The position numbers and the translations under genes were made by a program. From assembly GCA_032718865.1 (NCBI GenBank), contig JALUTQ010000005.1:992001-1056000 (forward strand): a stretch of DNA of 64,000 bases, in the 5' to 3' direction. The notes below the pieces were generated by a model. The model saw only the letters and a list, made by a program, of their open reading frames with translations, searched no databases and was not told the origin of the DNA. The DNA comes from Tilletia caries. Lineage: Eukaryota; Basidiomycota; Exobasidiomycetes; Tilletiales; Tilletiaceae. Of this stretch, positions 30,493 through 42,496 are shown piece after piece. How positions within the stretch are numbered: the first letter of the stretch is position 1; each line of letters begins with the position of its first letter.

Positions 30493-33400
30493 TCAGTCGT
30501 AGTCGCTCTCCGAGTCGCTGCCAGAATCATCGCCCGACGAGCTGTCGGAGTGCACTAGGTCGTCGTGCGTGCCGTCGGCAGGAAGTGCTGAGCCTCCTGC
30601 AGCTGATGAATAGAAGAGAAGACCCGGGTTGAGCCCAGCTGCGTCTTGAAGAACACCAAATAGTAAAGGAGAAGAAAAAAAAACTCACCAGACGACTCGC
30701 CATTGAACTGGTTCAACTGCTGCCTCAGACTCGCAATCCGTTGCGCCTCCTCCTCCTCGTCCAAATTCTTCCTCTTCAACCCGCCCGTCCCGCGCTTCCG
30801 CCCATCAGCCGCTCCAGCACCCGACGCCGGCTTCGACTTCTTTGCACCCTTCTTCTTGCCCGACTTGGACCCGCCTCCGCCTCCGGCGCCACCGCCTGCA
30901 GACGCAGCGCCGCCGCCGTTCCCACCACCGCTCCGCCCACCCCCACCGCCGTTCGCCTCAGCATCGCCACCGGACGAGCCCGCAATGCCATTGGGAGGAC
31001 CGACGACGTACGTGTACAGCTTGTACAGCGTCCTCGGCTCAATCGCATCAATGTCAAGCTCAATCTCATCCTCATCGCCCGCCGACGGAGGCTTGTCCTC
31101 CGCAATGATGCTGAGCGCGCCATCCAGACGAGCCTCGGGCAGCTCTTGGATCTTGAAGGCGAGCTCCTCCTTCTGCTGGTAGGTGATCTCTTGGAACGTG
31201 TCCACCATCTTGGCAGGCTGCGAATCGCGCCGTTGCTTCTTAGCGGCGCCATTGGGACCACCACCCCCGCTGGTGCTTGCACGTCGCGTCGGCGAAGCTC
31301 CGCCAGAGGCAGCCTTCTTCTTGCTCCCTCCAGCAGCAGAGCCATTGGCATCCTTGGGCTTGGGAGCCGCCTTCTTCTTCGGGGCCTTTGAAACAGGCGG
31401 TTCCATCGTAGCCTTGGCTACCATTCCATTCATTGCGGGCATGACGGGCGCAGCAAATGCCGCACCAGCAGACGAAGCACTCGTTTTGGCCTTCTTGTTG
31501 CTCGGGCCCGCCGCGACCACTGGACTGGGCTTGGGCGCCTTGAGAGATTTTGCCTCCTTTGTCTTGAGCGAAGCCGCTTCGGCCTTCAGCCTTGCGATTT
31601 GCGCCTGGATATCCGCTAGCCGTGCCTCTGTTTCATCAAGAACGGTCAGTCAGTCTACTTTTAAACAGCCGTCAAAGGGGTGTTTGCAGTGCACAAACTC
31701 ACCTTCATCATCTGCATCAAGCATCTCCACATCATCCAGGGGATCAGGGCTCAACGGCGGATGGATCGGCCGCTTCCTCATCTTATCCTCGTAAATATCC
31801 TTCATCTTCTTACCCATCCTGTACACATCCGTGTCCGCCGGGTTGAACGTGAAGCAGTTGCGGAACAAGAGCTGCCACGAAGCGTCGAACTCGGCCAGGT
31901 CGGTGAACTCGCCAGCCTTGAGTTTCATGTTAATCTTGCGCATCGACATGGGCTGCTTGATCATCTCGTAGTACGCCGGCGCAAAGTCGAGGGTCGTGTC
32001 CGGCAAGTCGTAGAAGACCCACGCTGTGTTCTGGTGGACGGGCCTGTAGAGCTCATCCATGATCTTTGTCGCAAAGCGAAGGTCCTCCGCGTTGATGCGG
32101 GCCTGATGTGCTTGCTCGCGAGGCGTGAGCGTGGTGCGTCTACGTTTCTTGGCAGCAGTGGAACCGGGAATGATGGAGGCACTTTGGGGCTCCGCTGCGA
32201 ACGGGAGATCCTTGGACGGCGGGGGCACAATCTCGCGTTTTGCGCGCCCGGCCGCGTCCGTCTGCGATGTTCTTCTTGCAGCAGGGATAACCGAGGTTGA
32301 GGGTGTTCGCGGCTTTGGCGGCGGCGCAAAATTCATTGCCTTCCTCTCAGGTTCCGGCTTCAGATCGCAACAGGGGCAGCAGCGACAAGTCGAGTCAGGT
32401 CAGAGGCTGCCAATTTTGCCAACACATATGCGCAGTTAATGCTCACCTCTGCAGTTGGCATACTCAACATCTGCGTCTTAAAAGCTTCTTGAAGCGCCCT
32501 GCCCTGCTGGGCGATCGCATGTTCCTCCCCGTTGAACCGTGCGCAGTTGTCAAACACGAGGTTGACATCCCGCTCAAATGAAGCCACCGTGGTATAGTAG
32601 TCCTTCGTGGGGTTCAAGTTGCGAACGATGGCCTGCCGGACTTTTTCAGATGGTCTGGGTGACGGGTTGCCTGAGGCCTGTGCATTCCTGTTGAACGAGG
32701 TCAGGGACAGTTTGAAGTCGATGGTGCCGAGATCCATGGGCTCCTTGACGACGTGGCTGTAGGAAGGGATGTTGAGAGCGACGGGATCGACAGGATCGAG
32801 GAACCATCGCGCCTCAGAGCGGACCTTGAGTGCGCGGATGAAATTTTGAGCACACTTGATCTGGCCACTGGACATCTGCACGACACCAGGTCTGCCATTT
32901 GAGGTTGCAGGAGGTGCAGCTGGTGTCGAAGGCGGGGCCTGCTGAGGAGCTACCGGCGCGGATGGCGCAGAAGCAACGGTGGGCGAGGGAGTGGGGAGTG
33001 CACCATTGGGCGTTGCGATGGGATGAGTTCCGTTCGGTGCTGATGCCAGTTCGGGAGTGGCTGGCGCCGCAAGCGCTGGTGCGACCTCCTGCTCGACCTT
33101 TGCGAGCTGTTGGGCGCTGGGCTGGATGGCAAGTGCGGCCATGGGAGCTGAATCTACTTGAGAGACCGGCGCTGGGGCGAGGGTGGATGTATCGGACTGC
33201 GATTGCGACACGGGTTCAGCATTCTCCACCAGTGCCGATGGCTCTACTGCAGTCGACGCTGGCGAGAAGGTGCTTGTCGTGTCAGCAGAAGCTGTGCCGG
33301 TGGACGAAGACTGAGGGAGGCTCGGTGGGGTGGGAGGAGGAGCAGGGGCCGCTGTGGATGCATCGTCGTCTGAGCCCTCGTCTATTGGCATTGTGGCCTG

Positions 33401-33784
33401 ACTGGGCGGCAGGGAAGGAGGGATGGCGGGACCCTGAGTCTGAGACGCGGATGCCTCCGTTTCCTGCGTGGGCGGAGGCAGCTCCTGGGTCAGTGGCAGG
33501 GCATCTGATGATGGATGTTCTGCGGAGAAAGATGGTGCTGGCTGGGAGAGTGGCTGCGTCTGTGTTTGTTGTGAGTCTTGTTCGATGGGCTCGATGTCTA
33601 CATCCGCATCTGGATCTGCATCTGCATCCGGCGGTGGTGCTGGTGCTGTTGGTGGCTCTTCTGCTGGTGGGAGGGGCTGCGCATCCACCGGTGATGCTGA
33701 TGACTGCGCTAACTCGGGTAGTACTGCTGCTGGTGCTGGCTGGATGGAGGTGGATGCGGCGGGCAGTTCTTGTGGCTGCGACAT
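30493..33784 (-). CDS. BET-family double bromodomain protein (Bdf1/Brd4-like)
   Basis: Minus-strand exons 33784-32447, 32345-31703, 31627-30689 and 30596-30493 give 1007 residues. Order: a long Ser/Pro/Ala/Gln-rich N-terminus (about 1-300); bromodomain 1 (about 302-440) with VVKEPMDLGTIDFKL and VFDNCARFNGEEHAI, whose conserved asparagine lies in CARFN; bromodomain 2 (about 510-625) with MIKQPMSMRKINMKLK and RNCFTFNPADTDV; a short coiled coil (IQAQIARLKAEAASLKTKEA); the ET domain (about 800-870, FQEITYQQKEELAFKIQELP); Lys-rich blocks; and an acidic serine tail (SDSSSGDDSGSDSESDYD). BET proteins read acetylated histones and help recruit TFIID or chromatin factors. Bromodomain 1 has an insert of about 25 residues between its ZA-loop and helix B. 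The ATG at 33784 follows a repetitive CA/CT leader; an earlier in-frame ATG at 34090 seems less likely. Confidence 0.93.
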
Positions 33785-34967
33785 GCGAGGGGACGTTGGT
33801 GTGCTGCTGTGTGAGTGTGTGAGTGTGTGAGAGAGAGTCGTGGCGTGAGTGGATGCACGCGTAGGTCGTGATGGTGGTGGTCGGTGTCGACGTCGGTGTT
33901 GACGGTGTCGGTGCTGATGGAGTGGGTCTGAGCTTGTCGGCTGCTTGTCGGCTGGTGGCAGGAGGGAAGAACGGCGGGCGAAATTTGCGCGACGCGCTGA
34001 AATCTCAGAAACAGCGCCCGTATTTATCCTCTCCAAGCGCAGCAGCCAAGAAGAGCGCAGAACACCAGCAGAAGAAACACAACACATCACACGCGTCTAC
34101 TGGTATAAATCCAGACGCGTTCCTTTTCCTCACTCATCACCTCAACCACCACCAACAGCACTTCGCCACAGCATGGCACGCGTTTTCCCTTCCGCAGTCA
34201 TCCTATACACACTTACCAGCCCGAATCTGCGGAAACGACACGCTTTCCAAGGTGTTGTATGCCCCCGAAGACGGAGGATGAGACGCGTCCCAACCTCCGT
34301 CCAGACACGCGTCCTTGCTCTTGTAGCCATCCAAACATGCCTCATTGTTCATCAACAGACGCACTCAGCTTCCGCCCTCTCATACACCTGTCTCTCGTCG
34401 GCCTCGACCCGTCTCACATCGCCGAGGGTCGCCTTGCGGAAGAGGAAGGAGGGAGGGGATGAAGAGAGGGACGGTGCGACGCGGTCCGCCCGCCTGATTG
34501 AGTCCACGAAAGTGGTTTCCAAAAAGAACTGAGCGTAGCGAGTCACTAGTCACTGTACCTGTGTCAAAACAGCTTACAAATTCTGAAAAGACTGGGGCTT
34601 TGAAGACCCAGCTTAAGACCTCAGATCCAAGCGTAAAGGGTCATTCTCCCTTATCTCCTGGATCGAGACCCTTGAGAGACTGGGTCACAACTCACTCGCT
34701 GCTAACCCTCAACCCGGCCCGGCCTCTCACATACATACCTGTTTCAGCTCGCATCTCTCCTTTCTATCACCTCAGCAGCAGGATGCCTCTGCCCTACCTG
34801 CTGAGCGCTGGCCCTGGCTGCGAGTGCAAGGATATGAATAATGTTGAGTCATGTCTTGCAAATGAGAAATTTTTGAGTGGGAGGGATCGCGGATCGCCTG
34901 CCTGGAGCCGAAGGAAGCGAGCTGTCGGAGCGAAAAATTCCAGGAGCCTGGCAGCTGGCACGCATGG
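33785..34967. other. divergent promoter region, BET gene versus + strand neighbour
   Basis: Contains a (CA/CT)-rich BET leader, a TATAAAT at about 34102, two copies of the AGTCACT heptamer near 34540, and no supported gene. The 382-codon frame starting at 34498 is judged a shadow. Confidence 0.45.
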
Positions 34968-37900
34968 ATGGATTGCACCTCGATCAAAGGGAAAGGCTGG
35001 AAAGAGCAACGGCAGCTTCTCGCCATCGGAAGGTCCTCACGGTGGCGCGCAAGATCCCAGCGCAACCGCAACGGAAGCCAGCCCCGAGTCCAGCACCTGG
35101 TCATTTGCCAGAAGTCCTTCTCCCGCTACCGGCTACGATTGTGGGCCGACGTTAATCACAGAGCGCTGCTTCAGCAACCCGCCGGACCCATCTTCAGCAA
35201 CACAGCCGCCGCCGCCGCCGCCACTTCACGCACAAGGGAGAGCACAGCGGAACAGTAAAGTAGCAACTGGCCGCTTCGTCTCGAGTAACGACCAGCATAA
35301 CCCGCGTCTGTCCTGGACCCTTCCCCACCCAACGCAGCATCGTCACAAAGCACGCATTCGTCTTCTTCCCCAGCCCCTGCTTCCTCCTCCTCCTCCTTTT
35401 CTCCTCAACTTCCAGCTCTTCTTCGTCCGACTCGGCTCGGGCCGAGTCCAAGGAGGCTCAAACTCTGGCGAGCGAGCTCAAGATCTCCGCTGCCAGCGCA
35501 GCCACGGCAGCGGAGAACAAAAGGTCCCCTACCACTTCTTCTCCCTCACAACCACCCTCCGCCTCTCGTCAGCAGCGGAAACGGGCCAAATTGGCAGCAG
35601 CCAAAGCGACGGTTTCAGCGGTAAACAGCGACATCATCGAAGCTGAGAACGTTCAGAACAGCATCGACGAGCATTCAGCCGTGCTTTCTTCCCTCCTTGT
35701 TTCTTCTCTCCTTATGGGCTGCAGCTCTCTCCTTTGCGCCGTCTCGGCCCTGGTCAGGCTGCCCGCCACTTTTCCGGACTCTTGGCACGACGCATGGCAG
35801 TCCTTCTGGACTTACTACTTCTCTATTTTCTTCGGTACTTCGGCTACAAGCTCCTCGGCAGACGGCGGCGATGACTATGCACAGCACGGCCAGCATGTGC
35901 TCTGGGAAGGCGGTCACACAGACATGTCCCTCCATGCCATCCTGGCGGAAAACAGTCTCGTCTTATTCACTTTATTGACCCTATTCGTAATTGTATGCGC
36001 TCTGATCGGTGAGTGTATGCCCCCTCGCACCTGCGCATACATCAGCGAACTCACATCTTGATCTTATATCTGGCGCCCCTCCATCAGCACAATCAGGTTT
36101 GCGCCTTCGTCGGCCTTCACATACTACCATCCCCTTCAATGCGAATGGCCAACATGCGTCAACTCAGTCCGCAGAGAAGACGCGCTTCGATGCGGCCCGG
36201 GGTCGCTCTGCCTTTTCACTGCGCTCGGGCCTTGAGTCACCTCACACCTCTCGGCCTCAATCACGGACGCAATCGCCGAGCTCAAGCGTAACATCGGCTG
36301 AGGAGAGATCCTCGCGCATACATCGACTCGCCGCTGGGCTTGCCGGGTCGGCACCTATCAAACAAAGGAACAGGATTATTTCGGGTGGCACTTCGGAAGG
36401 TCAGCAACATTCTAATCAGTCACTTTCCTTTGCCGATCGCATTGCTGTCAAATTCCGAACGTTACCTCGGACTGATTCGGACGGTGACTCTCATGAGGCA
36501 AGTGGCAACAAACCGGCCGCAAACGGAATCAGCCGCCATACCACCCATACGAAGCAAGCACCGACACATCAGCAGCAACAAAAACAACAAAAACATCCTC
36601 ATCTTCCTGAAGCGGCCGCTACCTCTCCCGGTAAGGTTTTCCTACCCTACCAGCTCTTCGATCCCACAACAGACGAAGAGCGCGCCCTGCGCAAAGTCTA
36701 CGACGACATCCTTCTCACCCGCACAGCCGAATCCGACCTCAACGACCAACTCGCCGCCCACAGCACCCACGCCTCCTCGTCCCGTGCCGCCCTCGAAGCC
36801 AGCCTGGAGGCCCTCCGCACCCGCCGCAAAGCCGACGACGCCGAACGCGCCTCTCTCCGGGCGCGCGTCAAGGTGCTTGATGAGGAGCGAAGGGTGGCGG
36901 AGGGAAAGCGTCGGGAGGCCGAGAGGCGCTTGGATGGTTGGAAGGCGAAAATGGGCGCGTTGGAGCGGGAGTGGGAGGAGGGGGTCCGTGCTCTGTCATC
37001 GGCGAAGGATTTGCGAAAATCTTTACGCGATGAGTGGAAGCGGCGCGAGGAGGAGATTGGGAAGAGGAAGGTTGAGGTGGAGCGTGAAGTGGAGGAGTTG
37101 CAGAGGGTGTGGGAGGCGAACGAGAGTGGTGGAAGGAATTCTGTTGGGAAGGGTGCCAAGGACAAAGATGGACCTACAACTGCACCAGGAACTGCCAATG
37201 CCGCCACGACAGGCTCCCCCGCTCCAAGTTCAGCGACCGAGACAAAATCACCTGCGAATCGGGATCACAACAATGCTAAAGTTGTCCGAGATCGGATCAA
37301 GACGCTCGAGGGCCAGGTCAAGAAGGAACGCGAACGCCTGGAGCGCATCAAGCGCTCCGCGCAGGCTGCGACCTCGTCCGCTGGATCCAAAGCAGTGGCA
37401 GATCATCACGCCCATGAAGTGGGTGGGAAGGGACGACATGCATTTGGAGGAGCACATCATCAACTCTATGGTCGTCATTCTGGATCGATCCGTGGCGGTG
37501 GCGGAGGTGGAATTTCCCCCGGTGCCATCACAAATCCGACGATAAACACGGCTGTCAGTCCCTCGCACAACAGTGGCACGCTTGCGTATCCGTCCTCTTC
37601 GATCGCATCCTCGCCTATCGCCGCTATGTCCCCATCCACGCAAGCCCACACCGGATCGATCCAAGCAGGTTCACCTCCCATCTTCAACTTTGACCCAGCG
37701 CTGACTCATCCGTTCGGAAACTCGAATCCGCTGCCGCCCTTCCTGCCACCTTCTTCTCACATGCTCGGGAGCGCATTCGGCGATCCTCACCCGGGCCCGA
37801 CTCTCCGTCCACTGGGTCCGTTCGACTCGTTGTACACCAGTCCCATTCACAGACATGCCGATACGGGTTCAGCCTCGATCCGGGCTGGCGACGGGCTGTT

Positions 37901-38774
37901 GCCGATGCACATGAACTATGCGGGAGCCGGAGGTGGTCCGACTGGATCGGCAGCTCTAAATGAAGGAAGCCATCAACATCATCCGGAACTTCATCTGTCG
38001 AACTGGGTCCGTTCGTCTGTCCTTGGTACGGATGGCGAGCGCGCTCCGTTCGGCATCAGTGGCAATGGGCTGGAACTGCCTTCGTTCGTCCCTCGTTCGA
38101 ACTCCGGTGGGATCGTCTCGAAGAACGGCAGCGCTGTGCTTAGTGGGAGTCCATTGGCTGGCAAGTCTGGTATGGCCACGCAGCACAGTTTGCCGCATCT
38201 TCCTTGGGACTGGCCTGCCTTCCGTTCCGTGGCACCGGTAGGTACCGCTGGCAATGGCGTCGGCGTTGGTCTCGGCTCATCCGATGGCACGACGACGACG
38301 TCGCCGAACGGCGGTAGTCGGTTCGGCTCGCAAGATGGATTGGTACTTCCGTTGCACACCAGGACGAATCTGGCGATTCCAGCCGCGCCGGGGACGATGG
38401 GGATGAATCTGTCGTCTCCCCTCAGCTCAGCTCAGAACGCCTTCTCCCTCCCGAACGCACTTCCACCTTCGATTGCAGTAACTCCGATCAACAACATGGA
38501 CACCGGACACCATTCACCGCTCAGCGGCTCTTCCTCGATCTTCAACCTGACTCCGCCGTCTTCTGCTTCGCTCACTCCTTCGCACAAGGCCCGTCCAAGG
38601 ACAAATGCGAATCGCCGCCGGGCTCGCTCGCCCGTCTCACCGTACTCGGCTGGGCTGCTTCCTCGGAACTTGCTCAGCTATGCAGACGACGACGATGAGG
38701 ATGAAACTGCGCTGAATGAGATGGAGAGTGCGTGGGCGAGTTTGGAGGAGGAGGTTGATGATGAGGAGGGCTGA
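34968..38774 (+). CDS. membrane-anchored coiled-coil protein of unknown function
   Basis: The well supported part is exon 35338-36008 joined (phase 1, intron 36009-36087) to exon 36088-38774. A 5' exon 34968-35254 (intron 35255-35337, GTAAAG donor) keeps the frame and supplies an ATG, but is uncertain. Two hydrophobic segments precede and abut the intron at 36009 (SSLLVSSLLMGCSSLLCAVS and NSLVLFTLLTLFVIVCALIA), separated by about 80 residues that would form a loop. After them come a Ser-rich cytosolic-type region, a strong Arg/Glu-rich coiled coil (about 36650-37130, for example EALRTRRKADDAERASLRAR), a second short one near 37280-37370, and a long Gly/Ser/Pro/His-rich tail ending in an acidic stretch. 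I do not recognise a family. The architecture suggests an organelle or plasma-membrane anchored scaffold; this is inference. Confidence 0.6.
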
Positions 38775-40318
38775 CACTGTGGGGATGATGAGGGCCGCGA
38801 GGTCTGGGCAGCGTCCGTGTCCGGAAGCCAAGTCACTCCAGCTTCCGTCACTGAAGGACAGAACTGCGATCTCCTCAACGCCATCCTCGCTCTCGGCCAC
38901 AAGTGTCGCACGGCTATCGAATGTCATAACTCTTCCGATCGGACTCTCAGGTTCCTCCTGGATGTCAAAACTTGTCCCTGGAATGCCATTATTGCATCTG
39001 TGAACTGGCCCACCTTCGCTCCAGTCCCGCCGAGGCCATCGCAGAACTTGCCTCTGGGCGTGAGGTTGAGAGCAAGCAGGGTTGGAGCTGGGTCTGATCG
39101 ATCGATCGATTCTGAGGGTTTTGAGCATGCAATTGTGCAGATGCGGCCATGCGATCACTTGTTTCGATTTTCGAAAGCACTGACCTCGTGCCACAGCGTG
39201 AGGTCGATTGTGGGGGCGAAGATGAAACGAGAGAGAACGGGAGCGCGGCAGCGCCGAGCCAGTGGGCGAGTGAGCGACGTGGGGCGTGGGGCAAGTGGAG
39301 AGGGGTTACAAAACCTGTGAAACCTAAGATGCGACTGTGCAAAATCGCATCCGAGACTGGCTCAGTGCGTCCAAGGGAAGTCATCTCGGCAGTTGTCCCT
39401 GACGATCCTCCAGCCCCCGTCCGATGCAAAGGCCACACTGGCCTGAAGCCCACTGGGAGTTCTGATCCCGCGGAGTCTGGCTTATGTAGATGTTTTGTGA
39501 TCGACTTTCCCTGGCTTTTCGTTGATCGCTCTTGCTCCGTTACTCGATGCTTCTGTTTGTAGCCTTCGCCTTGTGCGACACTGGATGTAACCATAGACGA
39601 CCTTGTACGACACGCATCGCAGCATGTATCAATGACAGCAGATCGATGCCGGTCGTGCTTGAATCTCCCGCCCCAAGAGAGTCGAGATGAGCATGAAGAA
39701 GACCTGCGCAGGGCGTAGAGGCAGGAGCAGACGACAGATATCGAAAATCAAAGTGCAACACTGCTAACTCCGTCGTTTTTAGATCACTCACTAAAGCACT
39801 TAAGATTTGCTGGCCTTGTAATGAGAGAAGGACCCGTTGTGATGGGGTGCCTTGGGCTCATTACACCGTTGGGAGGGTGGGACGGCTTTGGATCCACAGA
39901 GGTTGTAATCAACTCCGTTTCTCAATCAGCATCCTTTCCGCTTCACCTCAAGTTGGGAAAACTGGCACTCACCTCGCGGCTCCCTCTCAATCGTCGCTCT
40001 CACCATCACCTCCAACCACCCGACCAGCCCTCTCTCCCGGTCGGAACCCTCTTCATCCCCTCTTCTCCTTCGATTTCCTCGTCTCGACCCCGACCATTCC
40101 TCTCCTTTTCGACTCGTCCCTCCCTTTCCCTCCTTCCCTCTTCCCGACCAGCGACCGGCCCATCCTCAGTCCCTTCTTTAACTCGATCAAAGGAACTGGA
40201 GAAGACGTCGTAAAAGTCAGCAACAAACGACTTCAACATCAACATCATACCCTTTAGCATTGGGAGGAAATCAGAAAATCACGAAGAACATACCTTCTAG
40301 CTGAAGCCCACCACCACC
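38775..40318. other. intergenic stretch upstream of the lipase gene
   Basis: 1.5 kb with no supported gene. It contains a short (GATC)n run near 39098-39110 and, next to the lipase, a C/T-rich leader. Small frames on both strands lack family features. Confidence 0.5.
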
Positions 40319-41978
40319 ATGTCTGGCTTCATCGACTACTCCAAGCGCGGAACCACCCCTGAGGTGGCCGCCCAACACTCCGAGGACCCTTTCCAAGATC
40401 GGAACCAGCCCGCCGAGCAGTTCGACTCTCATCACCTCGGCCACGCCCCCCACCCGGATGAGGCTCGCATTGAGCACCCCCACACCGCTGCCGGTGATGC
40501 CGACCACCACCTGCGCGAGGACCATGCCGAGACCCAGCCCTACTTCGACCCCTCCGAACCTTCGGCAACAGAGGAGCCTCCGCACCCGAGCCCGTTCCAC
40601 GACCAGGGTGTTGGCCAGTTCGGCGAGTTCACCACTGGCACTCGGATCAAGACCGAGATCATGCAGTTGATCTCCTTTGGCGCCACTTTGTCGGGTCTCG
40701 TTGTCGTCGTCATTTGCGCATACGCCCGTTACTTCAACCCTTTCAAGCTCCGTTACAACAAGGCCCGTGCCGACCGAGAGTACGAGCGTCGTATCACAGG
40801 AGAGCGTCTCTCCTCCCGAGTCGAGTACTACGCCGAGTACTGGGGTTACAAGTGTGATGAGCTCGAAATTGTCACCCAGGAGGGATGGATCCTCAAGGCT
40901 CACCGTCTGTCTGATCCCCGTCGCCCTGGCCCCACCGGTTACCCCGTTGTCCTCCAACACGGTATCCTTTGCAACTCCTCGCACTTTGTCATGAACGAGG
41001 AGCGCTCAATGGCTTTCTGGCTCGTCGACCAAGGTTTCGATGTCTGGCTTACGAACATCCGCGCCGGTTTCGGTGCCGGCCACACCAAGTACTCCCGTAG
41101 CGACCCTCGCTTCTGGGCCTGGGGAATCAAGGACCTGGCACACGACCTTCAGGACGTGGTCGAGTTCATCTCGGGCGCCACTGGCTACCCCAAGATTGCC
41201 TACGTCGGTCACTCACAAGGTTCCGGTTCGATGTACCTCGCCCTCAGCCCTTCCATGTCACCCGAGCTCGGAAACAAGCTCTCCTGCTTCTGTGCCCTCG
41301 GCCCATCCGTCTACGCCGGTCCTGTCCTCCGCATGTTCCCCTTCTCGCTCATCCGCATGTTCACATGGCGTGAGGTATGGTCGCTCGCCTTCGGTACCCG
41401 GTCCTTCATCCCCGCCATCAACATCTTCCAACAATACATGCCCTCGTTCTGGTTCGGTCACCTTGGCTACGTCGTCTTCTCGTACCTGTTCAAGACGCAC
41501 GACCACAACTGGGTTAACCGCCAAAAGCCCAAGATCTTCCGCTCTGTACCCGTGCCGACCTCTTCTGAGCTGCTGTACTGGTACATGAAGGAGTTCAGCT
41601 ACCGCGGATGCATCTTCGACCCCCGTATCACTCAGCCTTGGTTCCCTTCGACCTTCCCTCCTCACTCGATCTGGTACGGCAACATCGACTTGTTGGTACT
41701 TGGCAAGCCGCTTGTCGAGCGCATGCAGCGCTTCGAGAAGAACGTTCGCATGATTCACGCCGTCGAGCTCGAGGGGTATGAGTGAGTAATGACGAGCCTT
41801 TTGGGGCCCACGATCATGAATCTGATGCCCATCCCCATCCGTTACTGACCCCCATCCGTTGCCTAACCCCTTCAGACATTTGGACATGATCTTCGGCGTC
41901 GACGCGTACAGGACGATCTACCCCGGAATCCTGGACACTATTGTGTCAACGATGGACGGCGCTGTCCGGCCGGAGTGA
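40319..41978 (+). CDS. acid-lipase-family steryl ester/triacylglycerol lipase (Yeh/Tgl1-like)
   Basis: Exons 40319-41781 and 41876-41978 join in phase 2 to 521 residues. Residues 1-115 are hydrophilic and His/Asp/Pro-rich; residues about 117-137 form one membrane helix (LISFGATLSGLVVVVICAYA). The alpha/beta-hydrolase domain follows, with the lid/oxyanion motif VVLQHGILCNS, WLTNIRAG, the nucleophile elbow GHSQG (Ser299), an aspartate in YGNIDLLV (Asp457) and the histidine in YEHLDM (His489). This order and the single N-terminal anchor match fungal steryl ester hydrolases of lipid droplets and plasma membrane. The catalytic histidine is encoded only after the intron: the codon before it is split across the splice junction, so an unspliced message would give an inactive enzyme stopping right after Asp/Glu-Tyr-Glu. 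Strong C-ending codon bias suggests good expression. Confidence 0.9.
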
Positions 41979-42496
41979 TTGGGCGGCGTCAAGGTGGCTG
42001 TAAAATCGAATAACCCAGTCAACATTGAAAACCCCAATACTTCACAGCGACAAGATCGAAAGGCTCGCTCCCTGTTCGCATTCTTCCTCCCTCCAGTTGC
42101 TCCACTGCCCCCCACAATCCTTTCCACCGACATCTCTTCTTACACTCCTGACCGAACAAACACGCCTCAATACGCACCTCACTGCCTTTCTTTTATTATC
42201 GCTGTCGCTTTGTATCACATCTCTCCTTCGTGACCTGCCGCGTGTTGCCGAATGGAACGATCAGTATCTAGTCTTCTCTGTCAGTGGAAGGAGAAGAAGG
42301 TCAGCAGATGAGAGAGAAGTAAGCGTCAGTACTCAGTACTCAGTATGCTGTGGTGAGTGGTCTTGTGGTCTTGCGGTGAAGGTCAAGGGCCAAGGCGTTG
42401 AGAACGAGTCGGCAACTCGCAAACCACGCCTGCTCTTGCAATCGACCACACAGACAAGCATCGCGTCACCAGCAACAACAGAAGGAGTTGAACAGC
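41979..42496. other. short intergenic stretch between lipase and SRP68 genes
   Basis: Nothing beyond presumed UTRs and a promoter is seen; it includes an AGTACTCAGTACTCAGTA-type triplicate near 42330. Confidence 0.5.

Noticed and set aside
32899..33822. 307-codon + strand frame over the BET gene N-terminus
   Set aside because: Antisense of a Ser/Pro/Gln-rich low-complexity coding region; BET exons on the minus strand are well supported.
34498..35646. 382-codon + strand frame
   Set aside because: Composition is Ser/Pro/Arg shadow-like, it overlaps the better-supported exons of the membrane/coiled-coil gene in another frame, and it carries no motif.
36340..37545. 401-codon frame overlapping the coiled-coil gene
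   Set aside because: Alternate-frame shadow of a strong Arg/Glu-rich coiled coil.
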